This document shows positions 1-7,938 of a DNA stretch of 64,000 nucleotides, piece after piece. The notes under the pieces were generated by a model. That model ran no database searches, had not been told where the DNA came from, and saw nothing but the letters and a program-made list of their open reading frames with translations. The number at the start of each line of letters is the position of its first letter. Position 1 is the first letter of the stretch. The stretch covers positions 184,805 through 248,804 of the forward strand of contig LIQB01000005.1 in assembly GCA_001411745.2 (NCBI GenBank). The letters are read 5' to 3'. The position numbers and the translations under genes are program-made. This DNA comes from Psychrobacter glacincola (GTDB lineage Bacteria > Pseudomonadota > Gammaproteobacteria > Pseudomonadales > Moraxellaceae).

Positions 1-782
1 CAAAAATGGACGCCGCCCTTTTTACCTGCGGCACTTGCTGCAATCTCTGGACGTTTGCTAAATTTATTGACCCCGCCAACCACTGCCTGATTATGATCAG
101 CAATAATAATCACATCGGGCTTGGCGGCCAGCCAGCCTTCACGGGACATAGGTTTTAGCCCCGATACGTTTGCCGCATTTATTCCACCAGCACGGCGAAT
201 CAGCTCATCGCCTACCGTGCCCTTACCTGCAACGATACGACCATCGTAACTTAATAAATAACGCTTACCTGTCTTTGCCATTGGACTCATCCCTGTATTC
301 CAACGCTTCGCAAGCTGCGATCCTTCAGCTTTTTTATCCACATAACTGCCGATAGATTTAATACTATTGGCAAAGGTGCTTACCTCTTCTTTAGGCGCGA
401 CATTGACGGCTTTAACTTTTAAGCCGTTTAAGCGCTGATAAATACTCGCAGGCTGCACCATATAACTACCGAGCACCAAATCTGGCTTGACCGCCAACAC
501 TGACTCTGCAGTGATATTACGATGCATACCCACGGCTGGCACGCTCTTTAACGCTGGATTATGATTGGTCGCATCTTTACCAACCAACTTATTGGTCGCT
601 CCTAGTGCCACCACGACGTCTGCAACATCGGGGCTCATCGCGACAATACGCTCATAAGCTTGGGCAGAAAGTGAGGGCACGGCAAATGCGCCAATAATGG
701 CAGCAGTGCTGATAGCCCGACTCATCAATTTTTTATTTATCACTGAGTGAGTTATTACTGTTTTTGATAATGCAGAAGACAT
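1..782 (-). CDS. hmuT: Haemin ABC transporter periplasmic binding protein HmuT (3' end outside window)
   Basis: Reading leftward from an ATG at 782, an open frame of 260 codons runs off the left edge. The first ~45 residues form a basic, then hydrophobic signal peptide ending near SLSAQA. The mature part reads as a cluster A-II substrate-binding protein of the ChuT/HmuT type: YERIVAMSPDVADVVVALGA, then a GMHRNI segment, then KPDLVLGSYMV. It would bind haem in the periplasm and pass it to an HmuUV permease/ATPase, expected just beyond the left edge. It lies 150 bp downstream of hmuS on the same strand, the usual hmuS-T-U-V order. The seen part is intact; the C-terminus is not visible. Confidence 0.85.
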   Translation of the reverse strand, partial: MSSALSKTVITHSVINKKLMSRAISTAAIIGAFAVPSLSAQAYERIVAMSPDVADVVVALGATNKLVGKDATNHNPALKSVPAVGMHRNITAESVLAVKPDLVLGSYMVQPASIYQRLNGLKVKAVNVAPKEEVSTFANSIKSIGSYVDKKAEGSQLAKRWNTGMSPMAKTGKRYLLSYDGRIVAGKGTVGDELIRRAGGINAANVSGLKPMSREGWLAAKPDVIIIADHNQAVVGGVNKFSKRPEIAASAAGKKGGVHF

Positions 783-857
783 AAGCATTCCTAATTTGCT
801 AACGTAAAAAATGACACTATTAACAGAACCATTAACGTGTATTAAGCATCCCAAATA

Positions 858-894
858 ACTCACACAACAGCTATGACTTATCCGTTATGTGAGT
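858..894 (-). promoter_or_regulatory. Hairpin in hmuS-hmuT gap
   Basis: An 11-bp inverted repeat (ACTCACACAAC / GTTATGTGAGT, one mismatch) with a ~15-nt loop sits between hmuS and hmuT. There is no U-tract, so it is more likely a processing or attenuation hairpin that tunes hmuT relative to hmuS than a full terminator. The role is inferred. Confidence 0.4.
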
Positions 895-932
895 GTCAAT
901 ATCGCAAAATTTGCTGATTTTTTATGACGGGT

Positions 933-2066
933 TTACACGCTCTCTTCTTCAGCCATAACCACTGGTGCTAAGGCTTCTGCATACGAATGCGCTTCGATGA
1001 CCGCCGAGACAATTTGCTGCCATGCTTCAAGCTCAGGCGTGCCTTCAATTCGCTGACCGAACACACTAAAGATACTGACACCATGATCATCAAAACCTTC
1101 GATACAAGTCACGATGCCGTCTTTGGTTGGGCGCTTAACGCTCCACAGTTGCGCCAATGCTTTGTCTTTTAAATGCAGCGTAAAGTCATTATGGTCTTTA
1201 TCTAAAATATTAAACCAATCACCCATGCGTTTGAGCGTCTGCACGGTGCCAGTCTGAATCTGCACCAGACCACTGTTACCGACAAATATCATAATCGGGC
1301 ATTTGGCATCACGCGCTTGCTCGAAAACCGCTTCGACCGCGCTAATATCAAGCTGCTGCGTCATCTGCTCTGGTGCTTGACGGTAGCTACTAGCACGATC
1401 AATATCGAGATTTTTTAGTAATGAATGAAACTGATGCACATCTGTCATCGCCTGCCAGCCTTGCTGTAGCTGCGCGCGCTCCTCTTCACTTAATGCCTTG
1501 TAACGCCAGTCATTCAGTGGCTCTTGTGCCTCTAACGTCAGCGTCTCATTATTCACCGTTTGCTGCTGCTTCTGAATCATCGCTTGCCAGCGCGCAATAT
1601 TCTCATCACTTAACTCTCGTAGATAGACTTTATCAATCGCACCGCCTTGCGCGTTATAGAACTGAATACTATAAGAGGGCTTATCAGCGCGGCTGGTATC
1701 CGTTACCGCCAGCATATGCTGCCATTGCCACATAAAGAATCGCAAATCTAGACCACCCACATTGAGTGCCAATCCCATCTTTTCGCCAAGCTTAAGATTA
1801 TGATACGGCGCTGTTTTTTCATGCACGGCCAGCTCGTTTCTGACAATGCTTTCCATTTCACCAAAGTTCTCAAATTGCTTTAATACAGCTTTGCACTGAT
1901 CACCCATATACTGGCTATAAGGGGAGGCTAACATCAGTTCAAACTCGCTGATGCCTAGCGCAGCCGCTCCTTCTGTGGGAAATAACATCGGCGTTTTTGC
2001 TTTTAATGCTTGGTACTGTTGCCACAGCTCAGTATTTTTTTTGGTTAACGATAACGGTTGACTCAT
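933..2066 (-). CDS. hmuS: Haemin-degrading factor HmuS/HemS
   Basis: A 377-residue cytoplasmic protein of the HemS/ChuS/HmuS family, which takes haem from the uptake transporter and, in several bacteria, opens the ring to release iron. The length and the two similar halves (about residues 30-180 and 210-360) fit the family's duplicated fold; both halves contain the family-like MGDWF or MGLALNVG type blocks and a C-terminal FDDHGVSIFSVFG strand. The start at 2066 is chosen over an in-frame ATG 12 bp upstream because GGAG lies 6 nt before it, while the upstream ATG overlaps that GGAG. It begins the leftward haem-uptake operon and shares a divergent, Fur-box-containing promoter region with the haem receptor. 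Confidence 0.9.
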   Translation of the reverse strand: MSQPLSLTKKNTELWQQYQALKAKTPMLFPTEGAAALGISEFELMLASPYSQYMGDQCKAVLKQFENFGEMESIVRNELAVHEKTAPYHNLKLGEKMGLALNVGGLDLRFFMWQWQHMLAVTDTSRADKPSYSIQFYNAQGGAIDKVYLRELSDENIARWQAMIQKQQQTVNNETLTLEAQEPLNDWRYKALSEEERAQLQQGWQAMTDVHQFHSLLKNLDIDRASSYRQAPEQMTQQLDISAVEAVFEQARDAKCPIMIFVGNSGLVQIQTGTVQTLKRMGDWFNILDKDHNDFTLHLKDKALAQLWSVKRPTKDGIVTCIEGFDDHGVSIFSVFGQRIEGTPELEAWQQIVSAVIEAHSYAEALAPVVMAEEESV

Positions 2067-2269
2067 GATGGTCTCCATAAAATGAATAGCAGTAAAAAAG
2101 CCAATGATCTTGGCTATGTAGTATTGAAATATGAATATCTTTAGAAAATAGCAGAGACGATGACTATGATTGATATTTGATAAAAACGATGCCTGCTGTA
2201 CTACAGGGCTTGCAATGATGCAGCAAGGGTGTATTTATCAAGCAGACTTTTGGCAATTATCGCTTCTAT

Positions 2270-2325
2270 TTCATCATTTATAATTCATCATTTATAATTC
2301 ATCATTTATAATTCATCATTTATAA
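2270..2325. repeat. Four perfect tandem copies of a 14-bp repeat
   Basis: TTCATCATTTATAA occurs four times in perfect tandem in the 507-bp divergent region between hmuS and the haem receptor. Its copy number could change by slipped-strand mispairing and so change promoter spacing. The rest of this region holds Fur-like sites but no gene. Confidence 0.9.
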
Positions 2326-2382
2326 TTCTGTCTTTAGGCTTCGGACGAAATCATTATGGCAACATTTTTTCACTTTGTAAAT

Positions 2383-2420
2383 AATAATAATTATCATTTA
2401 CATCTTGATAATTATTATCG
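2383..2420. promoter_or_regulatory. Two adjacent Fur-box-like sites
   Basis: AATAATAATTATCATTTAC (2383-2401) and GATAATTATTATCG (2407-2420) match the 19-bp Fur consensus GATAATGATAATCATTATC at roughly 14 and 13 positions. They lie between the divergent hmuS and haem receptor genes, where Fur with iron would repress both. Regulation by Fur is inferred from sequence and gene content. Confidence 0.65.
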
Positions 2421-2573
2421 TTTGAAATACTATGTCTGGGCTTTGTTACTTAATCTAGTGAATCAAGTAACCAAACCTTTAATAATTAATACTATGAAAA
2501 GGTCGCTTTAGATCGCTCTTTTTGTAGTAAAAGGTCTTTAAGCAGCGCGACTTTCTTACTTTCTCTTTTTACG

Positions 2574-4769
2574 ATGGCTGTTTTATTTATGTCAATTTTA
2601 GCGTTTGATTTATCGTTGACTCATACGGGACTAAACACCCATCCCTCACTGCTGCGTCGTAGCCCATTAGCCATAAGTGTGGCATTAGCATTGTTTGCAT
2701 TCACGTCAGTTTCAGTCCAAGCAGCGCCAATTTTCGCAGAGACTAATGGTGATATGCCTAACGATGCAGCCATGCCGAGCACACGTTTAGACCCTATCGT
2801 GGTAACGGCGACTCGCTCTGAGCGCGCTTTAAGTGATGCGCCAGTTGCCCTGCAAGTACTCAGTCGCCAGCAGCTCGATGACAACCATGCTCATACCTTG
2901 AAAGAAGCGCTAGCCTTGTTACCCAATGTCTACTTACGTGAAGTCCATGGCAAGACAGGTTACGAAGTCAGCATGCAAGGCTTTACCGGTGATCAAGTAT
3001 TGGTATTGATTGACGGTTTACCGATTACGGCAAGCACTGGCTCGACAGTAAACTTGAATCAATATATGAATATGGATATCGAACAGATAGAGGTGGTGCA
3101 AGGAGCGGCGTCAGCGCAGTTTGGTAGCGCGGCGATGGGCGGCGTCATTAATATCATCACCAAACCTATTGGCGCGGCGACAGGACATATCACCACCGAG
3201 ATTGCCAGCAATGGGCAGCAAAATCCATCTGGTAAAAAGCTAGATGCCAATAAGCGCTATGTAGAAGCCAGCGTGGAAGGGGCTTTGGATAAAAACCAGC
3301 GCTTTCACGCGCGACTATCAGGGTCGTATTTGGACAATGATGGCTTAAGCTTAGATCATGAAGCATGGCCCAGATTAAAAGATGCCAGCGAGCAATCACA
3401 AGTCAGTGCCCGCCTCAGCTACCGCCCTGACGGTAAAGGTATATCGGACGACAACAATAGTAATAACGATAGCCGACTGGTCAAAAATTCCCAATATTGG
3501 CTAGAAGCCAGCCACTATAAAGAAGACGATATTAGTCGCTTTAATTATTATGTCGCGCCGCGCTATTTGGCACAGCAAAGAGATGAGCACATCACTAAGC
3601 AGCGCTTTAGTATCGGTGCACGCGCTGATATCGCGCCGCATGTCGATGATCGAAGCAGGACTTATCGATTGTCCGCTCAAGCGCTGCATGAGGAATATCA
3701 AAGCGAATCCAATACTAAAACACAGCAAGCCATCACTAGTGCCCGTGATACAGACATCAGTACGACGTTGGCACAAGCCCAGATCGATCTACCTGAGCTA
3801 TTGCTATCCGATAAGCACCTTCATCTTATCCAAGTCGGCGGTCAGGTTCAGCAAGACAAGTTAAACCAAACGAAAAATCAAACCAGCGAGCTTATCAGCG
3901 ATGACGTCAGCCGTGATGTCGGTGAGCTATATCTACAAGATGATTGGCTGATTGGCGATAACTGGGAAGTGTTGAGCGGTATTCGCTATCAAAACGATGA
4001 AGACTTTGGTGGTCATACGGCGCCAAAAGTATCACTCAAATACAACCATTTGGATGCCAGCGGGCGCGACCATGTCTTTCGTAGCAGTATTGGCGGTGGT
4101 TATCGCGTGCCCAATCTAAAAGAACGCTACTACGTCTTTGACCATAGCAATTTGGGTTATAAAGTCATGGGCAATCCCGACTTGCAGCCTGAAACTTCAA
4201 CCAGTTACCAGATCGGCTATCAAGGTCAACTGAGCGACACCATGAATTTGACGGTTAATGGTTTTTATAACGAGATAGATGACCTGATCCAAACCGATGA
4301 AGACAACGCTACCTTCGACGGTAACATCGCCATTTATAAATATATGAACGTCGATAGTGCCAAAACCTATGGCGGCGATATTGCTATTGACTGGCAAGTG
4401 GACGAGCGCGCCAAACTACAAGCCAGCTATGCCTACCTCAAAACGCATAACAATGTGACGGATACTGAGCTGACCTATAAACCCAATCACAAAGCGATGC
4501 TGGCACTAGATTATCGAATTAATGACAAATTACAGCTGATCCCGCGCCTCAATTATGAATCCAAACAGCTAATTAGTACCAGCGAGCAAGCGTATTCACC
4601 GTCTTGGTGGACGCTCGATAGCAAGCTCAATTATGACGCAACTGCAAACTTGAGCTTGTATGCAGCGATTAATAATATCTTTGATGTGCAGCGTGATATC
4701 ACCGATACCAGTGACTACCGTCCCATTGATAATCGCGAGTGGTTACTTGGCGCCAGTTACCATTGGTAA
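2574..4769 (+). CDS. TonB-dependent haem/haemoprotein outer-membrane receptor
   Basis: A 731-residue outer-membrane receptor. A long signal peptide ends near SVQAAP; a TonB-box-like strand (DPIVVTATRSE) follows at about residues 78-88; the plug domain runs to about residue 210 (VEVVQGAASAQFGSAAMGGV); the rest is a 22-strand barrel ending in an aromatic residue (W). The segment YRVPNLKERYY followed by GNPDLQPETS resembles the FRAP/NPNL region of haem receptors, and it lies directly upstream of an HmuY lipoprotein. It probably imports haem taken from host or environmental haemoproteins, powered by TonB-ExbBD. Fur-like sites precede it. The ligand is inferred from context and motif; hmuR would be the analogous name. 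Confidence 0.85.
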   Translation: MAVLFMSILAFDLSLTHTGLNTHPSLLRRSPLAISVALALFAFTSVSVQAAPIFAETNGDMPNDAAMPSTRLDPIVVTATRSERALSDAPVALQVLSRQQLDDNHAHTLKEALALLPNVYLREVHGKTGYEVSMQGFTGDQVLVLIDGLPITASTGSTVNLNQYMNMDIEQIEVVQGAASAQFGSAAMGGVINIITKPIGAATGHITTEIASNGQQNPSGKKLDANKRYVEASVEGALDKNQRFHARLSGSYLDNDGLSLDHEAWPRLKDASEQSQVSARLSYRPDGKGISDDNNSNNDSRLVKNSQYWLEASHYKEDDISRFNYYVAPRYLAQQRDEHITKQRFSIGARADIAPHVDDRSRTYRLSAQALHEEYQSESNTKTQQAITSARDTDISTTLAQAQIDLPELLLSDKHLHLIQVGGQVQQDKLNQTKNQTSELISDDVSRDVGELYLQDDWLIGDNWEVLSGIRYQNDEDFGGHTAPKVSLKYNHLDASGRDHVFRSSIGGGYRVPNLKERYYVFDHSNLGYKVMGNPDLQPETSTSYQIGYQGQLSDTMNLTVNGFYNEIDDLIQTDEDNATFDGNIAIYKYMNVDSAKTYGGDIAIDWQVDERAKLQASYAYLKTHNNVTDTELTYKPNHKAMLALDYRINDKLQLIPRLNYESKQLISTSEQAYSPSWWTLDSKLNYDATANLSLYAAINNIFDVQRDITDTSDYRPIDNREWLLGASYHW

Positions 4770-4871
4770 GCCTTTGATTCACAATCATTCTAAAGCAAAT
4801 GTATTTGTACCGCTATTTTCACCCTTATTTTGTACCTTCTATCTGAAACCACAACCATCAAGGAAGCTGAT

Positions 4872-6146
4872 ATGACCCCCATTCTCCCAGCAATTAACAC
4901 CAAGCCGACCAAATTGGCATTATTTTTCAGTAGCAGCATTTTAGCACTCAGCATGACCGGTTGCGGAGGCGGCAGTGATGGCTCGAGTAGTGGCAATACC
5001 GGAAATGGCGATAATGGCGGCACTACCCCGCCTGTTAGCAGTGCCAGCTTTAGCGAAACGGCTACTTGGCAAGTCACCAATCTAGCGCCTGATACTGCAA
5101 CCTGTTATGACTTTGATGCCAAAGCTGAAAGCTCGTGTGCTGAGGATAAGTGGGATATCAAGTTTGATAACCAAGCGCGTTCGGTCAAGCTTTGGTCAAA
5201 TAGCGGTGATTCTGGCGCGGGTTTGGGCGGCGTTTTTGGTTTAATCGATTGGTCAGATCTGAGCCGTTATAGCAATGCAACTCAAGATCCTGATACCAGT
5301 CGTGATATTACCATGCACTACAATGAAGACCGTAGTGGCGGTATTTTTGATGCACAGCCTTGGTTTGAATACAATTTAAAAGACAACCATCAGCTCTACC
5401 CGAACAATCGTGTCTATCTTGTCACCACAGATAATAGCAGTGCCATGACAGACAGCAGCGTCCAGCAGCCTATTTATGCCATGCAGATTACCAACTACTA
5501 TAATAATGCTGGAACCTCCGGCTACCCTACTCTGCGCTGGATTGATACTGCGCTACCGAACAAGGTGCAGACGAAAACCATCGATGCCTCAAACAATGAT
5601 AACTGGGTCTATTTTGATTTAACCACAGGACAAAGTAGCGCCGATAAAAACAGCTCTTGGCAGATTGGCTTTAAGCGTAATAGCGTCATTTTAAATGGTG
5701 GCGATTCTGCTATTGGTACTAATAAAGGCAAAGTTGGTGGCTTCTTATCAAAAACACCAATAGGGTATTATGATGATAAAGGTGAGCCCATTGTCAGCAA
5801 GTTTATAACCGATGGTAGTGCGGCTACTTTAACCGACCTTACCAACACCGCTGTGTACGATAAACCGATGAGTGCCAGAAGCTGGGTCATTGATAGTAAA
5901 GGCTCGGATCTCAATCCTGCTTATACGGGTAATTTCCCGAACCTAGACTTTGGCTGGTATACCTACAATGGCATGACCCATCAACTAAATGCCAAAGCGG
6001 TTGACAGTGCTCAAGGTGCGCTCATTAGATCTGCTGAAGGCAATAGCTATGCCCGCGTGCGTTTGGATAAAATCAATTACCCTGATAACTCAGCGACGAC
6101 TGCGACCTCATGGGAATTTAAAATAGACATTCAGCCTGCTCCTTAA
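4872..6146 (+). CDS. hmuY: HmuY-family haem-binding lipoprotein with two HmuY-like domains
   Basis: A 424-residue lipoprotein. The start at 4872 has AGGAAG just upstream, and the signal peptide ends in the lipobox LSMTGC, followed by a Gly/Ser/Asn linker. HmuY proteins are surface haemophores that take haem from haemoproteins and pass it to a partner TonB receptor; here the receptor gene ends ~100 bp upstream. Known HmuY proteins are about half this size. Two HmuY-like blocks are visible: CYDFDAK...WDIKFDN...SGAGLGGVFG (about residues 75-125) and WVYFDLTTGQ...WQIGFKRNSVILNGG...KVGGFLSK (about 245-295). A long C-terminal part ends SWEFKIDIQ. Family assignment is good; the two-domain reading is inference. 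Confidence 0.8.
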   Translation: MTPILPAINTKPTKLALFFSSSILALSMTGCGGGSDGSSSGNTGNGDNGGTTPPVSSASFSETATWQVTNLAPDTATCYDFDAKAESSCAEDKWDIKFDNQARSVKLWSNSGDSGAGLGGVFGLIDWSDLSRYSNATQDPDTSRDITMHYNEDRSGGIFDAQPWFEYNLKDNHQLYPNNRVYLVTTDNSSAMTDSSVQQPIYAMQITNYYNNAGTSGYPTLRWIDTALPNKVQTKTIDASNNDNWVYFDLTTGQSSADKNSSWQIGFKRNSVILNGGDSAIGTNKGKVGGFLSKTPIGYYDDKGEPIVSKFITDGSAATLTDLTNTAVYDKPMSARSWVIDSKGSDLNPAYTGNFPNLDFGWYTYNGMTHQLNAKAVDSAQGALIRSAEGNSYARVRLDKINYPDNSATTATSWEFKIDIQPAP

Positions 6147-6167
6147 CACTCTACTATTCGACTTTAG

Positions 6168-6222
6168 ATCGCCCAACCCATTTTTGTAAGCTATTAAACC
6201 TTACAAAAATAGGTTGGGCGAT
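6168..6222 (+). terminator. Long stem-loop terminator after hmuY
   Basis: A ~23-bp nearly perfect stem (ATCGCCCAACCCATTTTTG paired with CAAAAATAGGTTGGGCGAT) with a short loop lies 20 bp after the hmuY stop. There is no clear U-tract beyond the stem, but the stem itself is very stable. Confidence 0.75.
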
Positions 6223-6355
6223 AACGTTTATACACAGTTTAAGAGTCACCACTGCCAATTATTACAAGAAAAATATTAGTCACTCGATAATACCAGTCCT
6301 TTGATGATTGTAAATAAATTAACGTATGGTATATTATCGTAATAAAAATATAAGT

Positions 6356-6374
6356 GATATTAATAATCATTAAC
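6356..6374. promoter_or_regulatory. Fur-box-like site
   Basis: GATATTAATAATCATTAAC matches the 19-bp Fur consensus at 16 positions and lies ~115 bp upstream of the DUF2470-SIP gene. The remaining AT-rich gap (6223-6488) shows no gene. Confidence 0.65.
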
Positions 6375-6488
6375 ATTTGCATGTTTTATGCTTATTACAT
6401 TTCCATCTTGCCCTTAATCAGCAGCCCATCATTTATTAATAAAAATTTTTCTGGATAATTATTTGAATTTTGGCTTGGATGACATTTT

Positions 6489-7616
6489 ATGGCTCAACCA
6501 CTTACTCAGTACGATTTCGATAAAACGCCGCTCGACATGGCTGACAAAGCCCAATTTATGAGTCATGTCAATGAAGAACATCAAGATGAACTCGCGATGT
6601 TTATCAATGCCTTTACTACCACGGCAGTGAGTGAGCACGAGATCGCCTCGATAGCAGAGCTGTATACTGATGGGATACTAATGGATGTCACAACCGCCCA
6701 TCATGACAACGATACCTTAACAAACAGCAGCAAGCTCAGCCGTCAATATTTTATCGATTTTACAGTTCCTATTAGTGACTCTATGACGCTACAAGAGCAA
6801 TATATAACGCTATTGCAAACATCTGCCAATAAGCTTGGCAAGCGCACGATCAAGCTTCAAGAACAGCGTTTTACGGTCATTAATGGCTATTATGCCAGCC
6901 CCAATATGTATCGACTGCTGGTAACCGCACCCGATAGTACGCCACTCTCTCATCCGGGCTACGCGTATTTGTTTGAGCTGGATGCGAACGTTCTATCTGC
7001 TACAAAACACCAGCCCAAAGATAGCGACAAACCTTTGCAGCGCTACTATACCTTGCGAAAAGCATGGCGAGATTCGAGCAGCTCGTCTGTCCAAGCGTGG
7101 ATAGACGTTTATATTCATGGCGATACGGCAGGAGGCAGTTGGGCGCGCGCACTTAACTGTGGCAGTCAAATCAAAACAGTACGTGAATATCCAGAGAAAA
7201 TAGAACATCTCAGCACTGGTCAGTGTTTACTCATCTGTGATGAAACCTCCTTGCCTACGGTGGCCAATCTATTGGAAAACTGGCAGAATCCATTGCCGCC
7301 CCTCGTCATTGCCATCACTAATGATCCAGACGATATCCGTTATCTACACACCCTAACGCTCAGTAATCAACTACGCCATGAGGCGCATTTTTTGCAAGAT
7401 AATGTGTGCCATCTGATGAATACCCCAACGACTGATGTTACTGAACAAATAATGGCATTATTAAATACACAATTTGCGCGACTGCCTGTCAAAATTGACA
7501 AAGTATGGGGCGCGCTGGAAGCAGCAGATATCAAATCATTGCGACAGCAACTAAAGGCAAATCTTGGGTTATCACGTCAGGATATGGTTATTAAAGTCTA
7601 CTGGCGAGCTCAATAA
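6489..7616 (+). CDS. DUF2470 domain fused to a siderophore-interacting (SIP-like) domain
   Basis: A 375-residue cytoplasmic protein. The N-terminus (about residues 20-95; MSHVNEEHQDELAMFINAF, then GILMDVT) is a DUF2470 domain, found in haem and iron-utilisation proteins. From about residue 125 the protein resembles the FAD-binding siderophore-interacting fold: FTVINGYYASPNMYRLLV, RYYTLRKAWRD (the flavin-binding R-x-Y-T-hR motif), VDVYIHGDTAGGSWARALNCG, then a LLICDETSLPTVANLL segment like the NAD(P)H site of ViuB/YqjH. The GPRG motif that normally follows is degraded to SQIKTVREYP. It probably reduces or handles iron chelates or haem in the cytoplasm. GGATGA lies upstream of the ATG. The fusion and its position between receptors support an iron role; the substrate is unknown. 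Confidence 0.8.
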   Translation: MAQPLTQYDFDKTPLDMADKAQFMSHVNEEHQDELAMFINAFTTTAVSEHEIASIAELYTDGILMDVTTAHHDNDTLTNSSKLSRQYFIDFTVPISDSMTLQEQYITLLQTSANKLGKRTIKLQEQRFTVINGYYASPNMYRLLVTAPDSTPLSHPGYAYLFELDANVLSATKHQPKDSDKPLQRYYTLRKAWRDSSSSSVQAWIDVYIHGDTAGGSWARALNCGSQIKTVREYPEKIEHLSTGQCLLICDETSLPTVANLLENWQNPLPPLVIAITNDPDDIRYLHTLTLSNQLRHEAHFLQDNVCHLMNTPTTDVTEQIMALLNTQFARLPVKIDKVWGALEAADIKSLRQQLKANLGLSRQDMVIKVYWRAQ

Positions 7617-7887
7617 TCATTATGTTTTTTATAAGTGGCATATCTCTGTAAACAGCAGACATTTAATAAATAGTAAGCATTTAGTAAATAATAGGTATTT
7701 AGCCACATACCGACCGCTTATGCTGACTGCTAAATTGAGCTAATAACAATCGTTGCTGCTGGTGTAGCGCGACTAATCAACATAGTGTAATTAATCAACT
7801 TTAGACGACTTACTTTTTTTCCTAACGAAAACGTACACTTAATACGATAAAAATATATTGAGATTTAATCCAGTAATATATTGTAAT

Positions 7888-7906
7888 GAAAATGATTATC
7901 ATTATA
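7888..7906. promoter_or_regulatory. Fur-box-like site before siderophore receptor
   Basis: GAAAATGATTATCATTATA matches the Fur consensus at about 16 of 19 positions, 33 bp before the chosen ATG at 7939. Its place argues against the longer TTG-started reading frame that would translate through it. Upstream, 7617-7887 is AT-rich with no gene seen. Confidence 0.75.
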
Positions 7907-7938
7907 ATAAGCATTTAATCTATGTGCTGGAAATATTC

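Noticed and set aside
7858..7938. Longer start (TTG) for the first siderophore receptor
   Set aside because: The extension would translate a Fur box and lacks a ribosome site; ATG 7939 fits the signal peptide better.
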